This document shows, piece by piece, positions 1 through 11,735 of a DNA stretch of 64,000 nucleotides. A program made the position numbers and the translations under genes. The DNA lies in NCBI GenBank assembly GCA_027886175.1, contig JAJNNQ010000026.1, positions 18,382,001 through 18,446,000 on the forward strand, written 5' to 3'. The notes under the pieces were generated by a model. That model saw nothing but the letters and a program-made list of their open reading frames with translations. It was not told the DNA's origin and did no database searches. How positions within the stretch are numbered: the stretch's first letter is position 1; each line of letters opens with the position of its first letter. This DNA is from Phylloscopus collybita. Taxonomy: Eukaryota; Chordata; Aves; Passeriformes; Phylloscopidae.

Positions 1-3000
1 TTCAGCTTGTGCATGAGGTTCTGATATTCTGACAGGGGCTACTGCTGATGTGATGGTCCAAAATACCTGTTTCCCTTTCTTTCCACAGGTTTCTTCCCTC
101 AGAGTCACTGGGGATAACATGGACTTTTGGCAATGCAGGGGAGGAGGGGACAGGTCCTGTCCTTCTGAATCAGAGATTTTGGTAGAGACACTCCAGTGAT
201 GATCAAGGCTAATAAAACACAGGCAAAGAGTAAGGAAAGACACATTCGTTGTGTGACCAAACATACTTTACTAAAATGAAAATTACTCCTTGAAATTGTA
301 TTCCTGAGACATTTTGGAGTATGTGCAGGCACAGGCATTTTAATTTTGTGATCCCAAAAGGGAAAATTCTCCATGAGATGAAGGAGTACTTCAAAAGTGC
401 TTTTAGATTTTGAATTATTTTCTTGGAGTTAGATGCTAACACTCTCATGGTGGCCTCTGAAGGTGCCATAATTTGTGTTCTTTGTAAGATCACATGCCAT
501 TTCCCAGATAAAATACTACTATACCTGCAACTCTGCTAGATGACCTTATAATTATGCAATTTATTTTTCTTAGTGCCTTTTTTCCCACTTTTTAGGATGG
601 TGTTATCTTTCATTATTCAAAGTATACTTGATATTGAACCAAATTTTTTGTGATTTATATTGATCATGCTTTTATGCAATCATCCCTTTGTTCTCATGCC
701 TGCGTTTCAGTGATTGTCAGTGTGTACATTTATTTCACCATTAGCAGAAATTATTTCTCTTTAGGAGTACATCCCTATCTGATTTTAAATCCATTAATAT
801 AGTATTTGATAACTCTTTTTTATACAGTGCAAAGCCTGAATATAGTTGCTTTTTTCTTTGCTATCTATTCTCTAGACTGAAAATATTAGATGCTACTTTT
901 TCCAAGTACTCAATAATTATTATTCAACTATTTAATGACTGAAAAGTATTTTGAAATATATCCTTAGCATGATACTTATAATTAGAGGAATTAAAAGTGA
1001 AGTGAAAGTTAAAATTATTTTTTACTTTTGCAAGCCAAAATAAATGTTTGTGTTTCCAATTGCAAACACTTAATTAATATTGTTACTTGATTCTCAATAA
1101 TGATCAAATATTTGTGCTGAACCATAAAAATCCTTACCCAAAGAAAACACATCAAATTATGCTACATGTAACATAAGGAATAGAAGACTGAGGAATGAAG
1201 GCAGAAGGACGGTGCAGTAAAGGTAGAGGAGCTCCCTGCACAACAGGATCATATTTTATCACAACTTTGCTCATGTTTGGAAGGATAGTTCCAAGTCAGG
1301 ATTATTTATTATGCTGTCTAGATAAATAGTTACCACATATCCAAGTAGATAAATGAATGATGAGATTCTTACAGACATCACAGAAGAATAGGCTGATCAG
1401 AAGGGATTTAAAGGAACGAGTAGGAGCCCTGTAGGTGTTTTAGACTGATGTAAAAAGGAGATCATAAAGGAAAGACAGGATCATGGGAGAAGTGAGAAGA
1501 ACTTGAGGGTAAAGTACCCACCTTGAGGCAGTTGAGGTGCCTGCAGAGTGTGCCAACAGAAATACCACTACAATCTGCACCTGAAGGATTGGCTAATAAA
1601 ATGGACAGTGTACATACATGCATAATCCCAATGGCAGTGAAAAAGAGCACAAACCTTGGGAACGGCAAAGAGGAACTAGAACTGAAGGAATAACAATAAA
1701 TACAGTGACAAGCAGCTGTAGATTTTTAATCTGTATGACAGAAACATAAAGAAATGGTGCAAAGACACAGCATTATTTAATTTTCATGTTTTAAGAAGAA
1801 AGCTGAGTCAAGGAAAATAGCTCCTGGAGAAGATACAACTTCCAAGCATATTGCTCTTTGTAGTTAAAGTGTGCTGTCATATAGATACTCTGGACAGCTC
1901 TATGTAGTGACTTGGAGCTGTGCTTCACTGTCAGACTGATTATTGAAGTTTTTCCACAGAAATGGTTTACTGGGAATGCAATAAAATTGTCCCCTAAGAA
2001 CAGGCACAAGTGACTGCCTATAGGATGAAGACAAAATAGTGCCTCAAATAATGTTTGATTTGAGCATTCTTATTCAAAAGCAAAACATTACAAGAATACA
2101 CAAATCTTGCAATGTGTGTAGTTATTCTGGCATGTATGAGTAGTTTTCAGCGTATGGAATCTTCACAACTGTAATATTTAATTTCAAATAGTTTAGTTTC
2201 ATTTTCTTTTTTTACAGGAGGACAGTAACCCAAAAAGTACACATAGAAAGAACTTTAACTAGGCCAGTCCAATTTCCTAAAAGAATAAGGGTCCCAGTCC
2301 TGTGTTCTTTCAGATGAAAAGCCTGATCTTGGGAAGGCAAACAAGAATTTTCATACCCATCTAGACTCTGCAATCAACTCTCCTTTGCTGGTATAATGAG
2401 GATGAATTTATTCACCTGCTCAATGAATCCAAGGTGTGGAGTGAATGCCTGGTCTCTGAACCAGCTCTCCTGTTCACCTCCCCCAAAAATTTTGGTTTCA
2501 GCAAGTAAGACCTATTAATTGAAATAAAACTGTTAAATAATTCAAGAGCAAATTTTCATTTTTTTTTTAAGTTCCAAAATTCTATTTCCTCTTTAAGTCA
2601 AATTCTGGACCATAACATGTCACAGGGACAGAGCAATTTACTGAGCACTTAATTATCAAGTGCAAATTTTCCCAAGTGCCTTGATAATGAGTTTAGTAAA
2701 AACTCAAAAGGTAAACACAGAAAGAGGTTCAATTTAATCTGAGTTGTATGAATTTGATATCCCTCTCTTGGCCAATCTGCATGTGGGTAATTCCTGTCTA
2801 TATTACTTTTGCAATTCAACTGGAAAGATAGGTTTCTTTTTTCACCTTTTAACATCTCTATTTTACTGCCCTGTGTCATCGATCTGTTGCTGCATTTTGA
2901 CTCCAAAATGGTCTTCTTTTACTTTTTGTGGCTTCATTTAACTTAATGTTCATTAAATAAGGGGCCAATCCTTCATCCTCAATTCACATCTGTACTTTCA

Positions 3001-3190
3001 TGTTATTCACATTTATGTCCTTTACTTATTCAGGCTATTCATTCATAAGAGTAAAGTTGCAGAAATAATCTTTGTAATTTAAAGCACTTTCAGATGAAGC
3101 AGGAATTAATGTTCTGTAGCAGGTTTCTAGGAACTCTGCTAGGCAATCTCTTGCCTCTTTTTAACCAGTGCTATGGGGCCTAGAGAAGGA
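1..3190. other. AT-rich non-coding stretch, no gene seen
   Basis: Both strands were read and only short frames were found, none resembling a known family. Two acceptor-like pyrimidine tracts ending in AG occur on the + strand, near positions 68-89 (ends 'ttctttccacag') and 2200-2217 (ends 'tttttttacag'). Neither is followed by a long open frame and a good donor. The second is open for only about 14 codons before a stop. No CR1 3' end or tandem array was noticed. It is most likely intergenic or deep-intron sequence. Confidence 0.6.
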
Positions 3191-3214
3191 TTTTTTTTTT
3201 TTTTTTTTTTTTTT
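3191..3214. repeat. Poly-T tract (24 T)
   Basis: An uninterrupted run of 24 T in an AT-rich context. It could be the reverse-oriented A tail of a decayed retroelement, but no element body is recognisable beside it. Confidence 0.95.
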
Positions 3215-5190
3215 ATAATATACGTGATTTTCTCAGTTAGGTGCTTTCTCCAGATCTCAGAGAGGCTTGTTTGACCCTCAAAACATGAAGCCTCAAGACT
3301 TTTCATAATGTTTCTAAGTAGCAATGATAATAATTATGGCCGGTCTTGTATTTTTATTGTCTTTTTATTGCATGACACAAGATGTAATGCCAGTCTGGTA
3401 ATCTCAGGATTGTTCTCACTATATTACATCTCATGCAACCACTCACAAGTCTGCTTAGTTGGTATAAAAACATCAGAGCCATGCTGGTTTATGTCCATTT
3501 TTTTTTTTTTAACTTTGCACTGGTAAACAAATGGTAATAAAGCTGAGGGGTGAAGAAGACCTTCCCTTTAGACAGTTTAATTTTGGACCAAAATTGAAGT
3601 TCTTTAGGTTAAGTGCCTAATACCCACTAAGCTAAATGCCTCCAAAATTCTGTGTATTGGATGAAATATCAGAAATTAATTCCATTTGGCTTAGAAAACA
3701 AAATATATGTTTCTAACTTAAAAGAAATAGAGCTCCCTTATGATATGTATTAGTGGGAATTATTTTAGACTTGTTGTCGAACAGGCTCACTTAACTATTC
3801 AAAAAGCCTTGCTGTTTTCACTCTGCATCAGGAGAAAAAGCTTGAACAGTGAAAGGGTCAGGCAGAGAGGGAAGTGCATTAGTTGAACATGCCAAAGGGT
3901 AACCAACAGAGAGAGAAGCCACTCATCCTTTAAAATTAAACCACAGTGTGTGTGTGCTGTGTATTCTATATTCAGTGCTGTTCTTTTTACTGTTATTGAA
4001 GTTCTTTTCCAGTCCAGAGCCAACAGCTATAAGAGTAACTGATCTGGATTAATTTGCACAGCATTCTGTAACATTTATTTTAACAAATACATTTTTAATT
4101 AAAATAATCCATTTCAGCATATAATTATCAGCCACAACTTTCTCGTGCAATATTACCAGTAAATTTCAAATAAATTAGCTGCCTGAGAAGTAAATAAAAT
4201 TTAAGTTCTAAATTAGTATAATATAAGCTCTACATCTGTAAAATTTTGAGCTCAATACTTCTGAGGCTGTAGAATGCTCTAGCTGTATGAATATGATGTG
4301 AATTAAGTTACTACCATGACTGATGCATTATTTATTATTTCATCTCAGTCTCATTGAAATCTTTGGGTTGTTCTGATGTGTAAGTTGAATTCTCCTCATT
4401 TTCCCCCAATTACTAACTGACACAGCCTACAGAATTGCTTTTAGCATACTGTAAAGCAAATCTTCATTTGCTTCAGTAGACATGGTAAGTTTCTAGCAGT
4501 GTTAAAATAATAAATTTGTTTAAGAACTTCAATTTCTGAACTGACCTCTTTTATGCTTGAGATACGCTCTTTCTAAATGTGTGTACTGATAAAAGACATG
4601 AATATGAAACCAAAGTATGTGTGCTGGTAGGTACCATTTTAATATGAAGATGTAATTTGAGTTTGAATGTGAGATAGTAGGATGTGTCCATAATTGTCCA
4701 TTTTTGGGTATTTTCTGAGGCTTTGAGCCCTGTATAAATTCCAGAATAACTGGATAGGAAAGTATCAGAGCTAAAGGTCAGTTCATAAGGTTATGCTTCT
4801 GCCATGCTGAGCTATGCAGAATGCACTACTTTGTTTTGGATGCTGTCTGTTGCTAGTACTGGTAGATGAACATGCTGTCCTTACACACTATCTCAGCACC
4901 AGGGATGTCTACAGGAATGAACTCTAAATTTAGTGTAGCAAACTCATGAAAGCAGCTGATGGACTGGACTAGTATTTCTTATGTTAGAGTACTATTTGGC
5001 ACTGCACAGGTAAGCATCCATCTATGGTTTCACCAAGTCTTGTGTTAGGATGTGGTAGTGCTGCAACAACTTCGAAAGCCAGCTTCTGATATTGAGTGTG
5101 TATAAATGCTAAGTCCTAAAACAACATTAGTCAAGACTTTATGTATTTTGTCTCATTTTTCAAAATTATGAGCCGCGACTGATAAGTAAT
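3215..5190. other. AT-rich non-coding stretch
   Basis: No coding frame or repeat family was recognised. The part at about 4,040-4,240 is dense in TAAT/ATTA cores of the kind bound by homeodomain proteins and contains no repeat I can name. Such cores are also common by chance in AT-rich DNA, so an enhancer or conserved element is only a possibility. Confidence 0.5.
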
Positions 5191-5221
5191 ACTTATCATG
5201 TATACTTATCATGTATACTTA
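5191..5221 (+). repeat. Short tandem duplication, 13-bp unit
   Basis: The 13-base unit 'acttatcatgtat' occurs twice back to back (5191-5203 and 5204-5216), followed by a partial third copy (5217-5221). It looks like local slippage. Confidence 0.9.
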
Positions 5222-6079
5222 ATCCACTATACATGGATTACAAAATCCATGACTGAAAAATCAAAAGAGTGTAAAATAAGTTTTTACTTCCTGTTCACAA
5301 TAAAACTGGTGTAAATATGTACATACAGAAGGAAAAACCTGTAATTCAAAGGTAAAAAATATTTTGCCCTTGAAACAAAACAGGAAGCTCTTTGGAGCAG
5401 ATTTGTATTCAGTATTTTTGTATTAGAAAGTCAAAAGTTTTCAGAAACAAATTTGGTGAAACAACACATTCAATGATTTTTTAATTTTTTTTTCCCGAAG
5501 AAGTGCTTTGTAATCTGTAATGAAACTTATGGTCAGAGCCATGAGCATGACCAGATTCCTCCTGTGTAAATGATCTTTAACCCAGGACTGGAGAGAGCTA
5601 GGGTCAGATATTGAAGGCCCAGTTCAAGTATTTGATTAAAGAAAGATGGCTGGTGGCAACTAATTTAAAGTCACACTTATAGATCAAAACCCAAGCCAGA
5701 GCCTGAGGATGACTTATGCCACATGGCCAAAGACAAACCTATTTCTCCTGAAGTGGGGCAGATTTATCAATGCTTTTGGCTGAATTGACTCTCTGTGTTT
5801 TGCCAGACTCCAAACCATGTTTCAACATTTCTTAGCTCCAGAGAAAATTAAGGCAGGGAACATGCTAAAAATTAACCAGTGTAAGATGATTCTAATGACT
5901 TGCTTGTTTTGCTAATGCTGATGTAGCTTTAATGTCCTACATTCCAGTCCTTCATTTTCAGGGCTATAATTTTCAGAAGTTCAGCAAAATGTTAATATTT
6001 CCACTCAATAGAAAAGGGCATGAGATCAGCTCAACCTTTCAGTACAATCATTCTGAATCCCTCTGAGTACAAAGGCACT
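5222..6079. other. Non-coding stretch, nothing recognised
   Basis: Read on both strands. There is no sizeable open frame, no recognised repeat family and no tandem array. Confidence 0.5.
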
Positions 6080-6230
6080 GGCAACAAAGCCTCTGAAGCA
6101 GGTGAGAAGAATTGTTATCTTCATTTTGACCAAAGTAAGGTCAGTACTGGAAAGGCCTCAGCTTAGTTTTTGACAGAAGTTATAGAGAAATCTGTGGCAA
6201 GTCATCAAACGTCTCTGTGACTCACCTCTC
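6080..6230 (+). repeat. Possible MIR-like ancient SINE fragment
   Basis: Two blocks in the right order resemble the tRNA/CORE SINE family MIR. The first, near 6085-6130, reads like the 'aacaa..ctctgaagcaggt..attgttatcttcattttgac' part. The second, near 6190-6230, reads like 'ggcaagtcat..aacgtctctgtgactca'. Divergence is heavy and the match is from memory of the family, so chance resemblance is a real alternative. Confidence 0.3.
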
Positions 6231-8284
6231 GCCTTTATTTAGTGGTCTTACTATGATGCTTTAAATAGCAGAGAATACCCCAAGGTGTTTTTCCTCTCCT
6301 GATTTGCAGTGATGGTTACTCAGGCACTTGGCTAACATGGATGCTGCCTCTCTGATGCTTCCCACTCCAGAGCTTGCTTGTTGGAGCAGGGAATCTCTGC
6401 AGATGGCTACCCTACAGCGCTAGGATGCATATGTTGCTGCCTTCTTTGAGTACCAGTGTCTTCATAAACAAACACTCAGGACTGAAAACACTTTAAATTT
6501 TAAGCCTATAAGACTTTTAAGGTTTAAAGTGATGCTTGAGTTTTAAGTTTTAAACTTTTATATCTATATATAAAATTATATAACTATATTTTATTAAGCC
6601 TTTATATATAATAAACTTTTAAAATATAGTCAATTATGAGATTTAAGCTGATGCTACTGTTGATGTTAGTGCTCTTGCTCTCAGTGAGAAAATGTTTTCT
6701 AATTAGGCTATAGGTACTACTTCTAGAGATATGACCACATCTGAAGCTGTTTTTTAAAACTGAGCATCAAAATATATTCAAATTATTGAACCATGTGTGC
6801 ATTTTGGTTGCACAACTTTTTAAATACTTCCTTACTACTAAGTATTCTTATCTGTGGAGATGTTTTCTTAAGTTTTTTTTCTTACAAGAGAAATTTTTTT
6901 GATTTTTTTTACACATTCATCAAGTTGCACAAATTTCAGGTTTTAAATTTCTCGATATCATTTCACTTGATAGCAACAGCTCTCAGAAGATATCGCTTTG
7001 ATTCTATTTTTCTTCCCAAATTGTTATTACAGATGCTAAGTAACATTACAATTTTCAATGAAACTTAGAGGAAATTCAGAGTAATTAATCAGATAATATT
7101 CTCAAGCTTATGTTTTTAATTTAGTCCTTCAGAATTTTAACTATACGGGTTCATAACCAACCAGAACAAACATTTTTATGTAGCTTTCTTTTTTTTTTTT
7201 TTTTTTTTTTCCGTACACATTGTGGAATTTCCAATTAAATTAAGGCAAAGTGATGCTGTTCAACTTTTCATGGAGTTTTATCAATTCTTTTGGTGTACAA
7301 AAGATGAGCTACTTCTTACTCTGGCAGTTTAAAGGCATATCACTCTACGTAGACAGTAACAGACAGGAGTAGACAGCACAGAGTGATACAGTGCTTTGTA
7401 ATCCTTAGAAGAAAACCTGTCATCTTGTACTATAGGAAAGCATATTATTAAGAATCATTTAATCTACATTGCTGATACAATGACACAGAATAAGGCTGTA
7501 GCATTTTACTTGCACTTCTATAAATCATGGCTGAATTGAAAATTCTTTTAAGATGGATATGATTTTGGTGGTATTGTTATAAATGTATATCATGATAAGA
7601 AACTAATCCCTTTCACATAATTCCCTTGCATGTACAAGATCCTTTTACTCAGCTGTTTGAGAAACTTTTTTTTTAGGTACAAAACATGAAAAGGCATCAA
7701 CTTAAAGGTATAGCCCAGACACTCAATTTTTGAAACAAAATATTTGAATGAGGTTGGGACAGGAAGAGTCTTCCGCATCCAACAGCATGATGTCCCAGAC
7801 AGCTATGAGACTTTCCTTCCATCCTCCTGTCTCCTTTTCTCTCAGGATCATGGGACCATTTATATATCCATATCTATATATCTGTGTCTATCTATACACA
7901 ATCCATCATCCACTAGCATCTTGTCACAGTGCTCTGCACTCAATAGGAGAAATTGATTTTCATCATGAAAACAAAATGAATGTTCCTCATATGTAGTATC
8001 CAGAATTTATTCATATTTTTGAAACACGTACTTTCCTTGAACCCCACGTAATGCATTTTTCTGACAAGAAAAATTGTTTTGCAGAGAATGTCTCAAAAAA
8101 AGTTCAGCCATTTCTCACTACACAGCCTACTGTACACAGAAGTGCTAAAGAAGACAAGAGAATTCATTAGTATTCTAGTGACCTTCTAAACAGACTGCAC
8201 AGGAATCCTGAAGGTAATTTAGAGCTAAATTAATTAAGATAGCACATAATTAATAGCACAAAAGAATTAAGACAGCACATTTTC
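6231..8284. other. AT-rich non-coding stretch with a very AT-rich patch
   Basis: The part at about 6,480-6,640 is almost pure A and T with several short self-complementary stretches ('tatatctatatata', 'tttatatataata'). A run of 22 T lies at 7189-7210. The ORF of 91 codons at 6793-7068 is Phe/Leu/Ile-rich, as expected from T-rich DNA, and is not judged a gene. No other feature was recognised. Confidence 0.5.
7189..7210. repeat. Poly-T tract (22 T)
   Basis: An uninterrupted run of 22 T, immediately followed by 'ccgtacac'. No retroelement body was recognised next to it. Confidence 0.95.
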
Positions 8285-8533
8285 AGGACAGTGACAGGAA
8301 AAGGGACAATGGGCACAAATTGAGACACAGGAACTTCCATCTGAATACAACAAAAAACTTCTTTATTTTGAGGTTTGACAGAGTTGCCAAAAGAAGTTGT
8401 AAAGTCCCCTTCTCTGGAGTTATTCAAAACCTGCCTCAACATGATCCTGTGCAACCTACTTTAGCAGATGGGTTGGACCAGATGACCTCCAGAAGTGCCT
8501 TCCAGCCCTAACCATTCTGCAGTTCTGTGACTG
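8285..8533 (+). mobile_element. CR1 LINE fragment, 3' end
   Basis: The last roughly 250 bases of a CR1 non-LTR retrotransposon, sense strand. Visible hallmarks in order are 'gggcacaaattgagacacag', 'ttccatctgaat', 'tctctggagttattcaaaac', 'gggttggaccagatgacctc' and 'cattctgcagttctgtgact', the last being a decayed copy of the CR1 terminal short repeats. CR1 copies are normally 5' truncated, and this one has only untranslated and very terminal sequence. The frames across it are not genes. Confidence 0.93.
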
Positions 8534-9234
8534 TGTTAATATACAAGGTCAGACTCTGGTCTTTCCAGAATTTTTCTGTCTGAACAAGACACTAGCTCTT
8601 AATTTTTTTTCTTTAAAAAAAAGTACTTATCTGTGTCACAATATATAAAAAATATTTAGGAAAGCAAAGAATAATTAATTTCTAATGCACTTTTATGCCT
8701 GCTGGGTTATGTCATATAATCATCAGTCTTCTTTCTTCTGTTTTTTTCAGCCACCTTTTCTTTAAGCATAAATAGATACAAAGGTGTTAATGATTCATTA
8801 GTCCAAAGCTGGGCAGGGGAAGCAGGGAGAAAACATGAGAAATGGTATTCAGATGGAAAGGAGGTATTCAGGTCAGGAAAAGGGTAAAATAGAGCAGTGA
8901 TGAAAATTACAGGAAGGAAGGACACCCAGTGTTTATGTACATTAGAATGCCACTCTCATTTGAGTACTTGCATCTTTCCATGAAATGAAATCTTAACAGA
9001 ACCCATTACATTCTATGCAGGAGAGCAAAAATGATAAATTACTGAATTTTTAAAAAGCAGAAAGCACAGCTCAGATGTATTTGATAACTTTTTTGCCTTA
9101 GGAGCATTGGTAGTCTCCATAGGTTGGTATTGACTGACTAGGACTATCAGGTCACATGGTGTCTCCTTTTCCTTTCGGCCATAAGTAATAATTGCTTTTT
9201 TTTCCCATGGATGCAGCCCTGGAACAGCCATTGA
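8534..9234. other. Non-coding stretch, nothing recognised
   Basis: Small frames only. A pyrimidine tract ending in AG near 8732-8749 is acceptor-like but leads into frames that stop within about ten codons. No repeat family was recognised. Confidence 0.5.
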
Positions 9235-9510
9235 TCACTTCATAGCTTTTAAGGCCAGAAGAGAACACTGCATTCATTTAGTCTGACCTGTAATGTGGCA
9301 TAGACGGTAACACCCCACCCAATGACATCCACAGGAAATCCAGCAATTTATGGTTTAATACAGTACATCTCTGGAAAGAAACCCATTATTGATTTTAAAA
9401 TGTTGTATGATGGACAGAAAATCTACTGCTTTCCTTCATAAAGTGACCCAATGACTATTTTCTCTCACTCGTAGAAACACGACTCCTATTTCCACTTTGA
9501 GTGTGCCTAT
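9235..9510 (-). mobile_element. Old CR1-type LINE fragment, inverted
   Basis: Read on the + strand, this resembles the reverse complement of the ancient CR1 lineage well known from turtles and crocodilians. Landmarks are 'aaggccagaagagaacac', 'atttagtctgacctgtaatg', 'ttgattttaaaatg', 'gacagaaaatctactgcttt' and 'cctatttccactttgag'. Divergence is high and there are gaps, which fits an insertion older than the other CR1 copies in the window. The subfamily cannot be named without an alignment. Confidence 0.75.
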
Positions 9511-10197
9511 CTATAAACTGTAGGCAGTGAGTTTTGTTGTAGCTATAAATAACATGGCATCCATTAGTCCTCTCCTACTGCATACTCCTAGATTATTATT
9601 ATGTTATAGGTCAGGCTCTTTACTTCCTCCCAATGAATAGATAGCCTTCTTGAGTGCCTGTGAGGGGGGCTTTGAGTCCCATGATTCATTCTGAGTAATA
9701 GCTGTAGTTTGGGTTTTCAGACTTCTATTTGAAACTGGGAACTAGAAGCCATTCATATAAATATAAGGTTTTGAGTCTTATTAACCACTTAGCTGTACAT
9801 GGACAAATGATTTAAAAGATATCAAACAATCTTATGAAGATGATGGTGGATCTTGCAATTATATGTCTTAATATGGAAGCAGCCCCTGCAGATTGGCAAA
9901 TGGGACAGCAATTACAGGTGGCTGGATACGAAGAAAATAAATTATATTAAAGTTATATAGTCTGAAGGGGCTTTCTTGCCAGTCTGAACTAACTAACAGG
10001 CTGCAGAAAGAGAGGTTCCCAGGAAGAAAGAGGTAAGAGAGTGCCAAAATACATAATGTTTTCTTGATGACAATACCTACTGTGCTGGCAATATCTGTAT
10101 CCAACATTGTTAGAAATGCAATTTATTGCAAATTATTTAGGAGATATTCTTAAATTTAAAAGTGCAGTTTGTTTTTTAGTTAGTTAATTTTTTTGGT

Positions 10198-10198
<1 letters not shown>
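9511..10198. other. Non-coding stretch, nothing firm
   Basis: No coding signal. The sequence just after the inverted CR1, up to about 9,750, could be a further decayed part of it, but I cannot match it. The remainder is AT-rich unique-looking sequence. Confidence 0.45.

Positions 10199-10231
<33 letters not shown>
10199..10231 (+). repeat. (TTA)n microsatellite
   Basis: About eleven perfect TTA units. A simple length-variable microsatellite. Confidence 0.97.
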
Positions 10232-10954
10232 GTGCTACAAATTAGGGGTGAGCTTGAAATAGTCTTAGGAACTCCTCAGATAAATGCTCTGGCTAATTTT
10301 TTGTCCTTTTAGGTTCCTCAAATGTATTGTAGAAGTCCAATTTGGCTAGGGCCAATGAAGTGTTCTAGGTCTGGAAATTAGTTTCTAGATTCTGAGCATT
10401 CTTTTTCTAGGCAAATTTTTCTCTCTTCTCTCAGAACAACCCAATTCCCAGTATAAGCTGCTCTTCTCCACCATCTCAAAACCAAATGAGACAAGCTGGA
10501 TTTTCTGGATTGTTTTCATGGCATAACCTATTTTCCACAAAAGGCAATGGAAGATTAATCAATTGTTCTAATAAGAGATTAAATGGTAAACCTGACCAAA
10601 AAAAATCTAACCATAACAAATCAGCTTTTGTATTAGTGTTAGCTCTTCCAAGCTGAGCTGTACTGAGGAGCCAACCTCAAACAGCAGGATACCTGAAATT
10701 GCAATTACCATCCTGTCTTTCAGAAGCCCTTCTTTTTTGACAGCAATGCCATGATTTTGTCACTTAAAGCCTCTTTAATTTGCTGTAAGAACTCATAGAC
10801 AGTGTTCAAACAGTTGGCGATGGAAAGAGTTCTGTGTTTACAATGGACATAAATAAAAAATCCCTAGAGCTATAAAAGACTAATTTTCGGATTTTTTAAA
10901 TCTTGTTTTTGCCATATAAAACATCTAATCTGGACAGTAATGTATGTAAACTTA
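10232..10954. other. Non-coding stretch, nothing recognised
   Basis: Only short frames, and no recognised repeat or RNA gene. Confidence 0.5.
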
Positions 10955-11735
10955 TAGTCCATGGAGGCAGGTGGTAAAGCATATGACTGACCTTACTGCC
11001 TTCTATAATAAAGTGAAAGGATCTGTGGACAAGGATGGAGCAATGGATGTCTTTAGCATGGGCTTTAGCAAGGCTTTTGATTGTCTCTCACAGTGTTACT
11101 GTATGCAAGTAAGGACATTATGACTGAGTAGAAAATTTAAGGATGGAAAGATGACAGGAAGGTTAGACTGAGGGGCTGGCAGTTAATTGCTCATACTCTA
11201 CATGAAGGCTAGTAACAAGTGATCATCACAGGGTCTAAATGGGGACCCCTTCTCCTCAACAATTTTGTCGGTGACCTGGAGGAGGCAATTCTCATCCCTC
11301 AACCCCCAAAGTCCAGGAAAGGCATCAATAACTTGGAGACAGAGCAGCAAGAGCAACCAAGATGTTCAGTGAGCTGGAGCACTTGTCCTGTGAGGAGAGG
11401 CTGAGGAAGTTCAGCAGGAGAAGAGGCAGCTTTGGGGGCACTGAACAGCAGCCCACTATTAGCTGCTCATGGGCATTGAGAAAGTGGAGCTGGCCCTCAC
11501 AGTTGTGAACAATGGAAGGGTGAGAGGCAGTGGGCATAGGTTGAAACATGAAATGTTCAGTCTAAATATAAATAGAAATGGGAATAGTTTGTGTGGAGAG
11601 GTTGTGCTGTTTCCATCCTTGGAGATTCCCAAGGTCCAGCTGGGTAAAACCCTGGGAAACAGTGAGTTGCATGACAAATGTTTAGAGGACACTTCCATTC
11701 TTGATCCTGTGATTTTAACTCTTCATAACAGCTAA
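10955..11735 (+). mobile_element. Decayed CR1 LINE, 3' part of ORF2 plus 3' UTR
   Basis: A longer sense-strand CR1 copy. Early landmarks are 'aaaggatctgtggacaagga' and 'agcaaggcttttgattgtct', from the reverse-transcriptase part of CR1 ORF2. Then come 'caacaattttgtcggtgacc' (11258-11277), 'agctggagcacttgtcctgt', 'gaggagaggctgaggaagtt' and 'tggagattcccaaggtccag', ending near 'gatcctgtgattttaac'. The frame is broken many times and no intact reverse transcriptase remains. The frames of 61, 88 and 79 codons inside it are remnants or shadows. The copy is 5' truncated, as is usual for CR1. Confidence 0.92.

Noticed and set aside
68..200. Exon starting after the acceptor-like tract at the window start
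   Set aside because: The frame after the AG stops within about 35 codons, shows no known domain and has no clear donor.
10955..11735. Active CR1 retrotransposon
   Set aside because: The reverse-transcriptase frame is broken repeatedly and the 5' part is missing.
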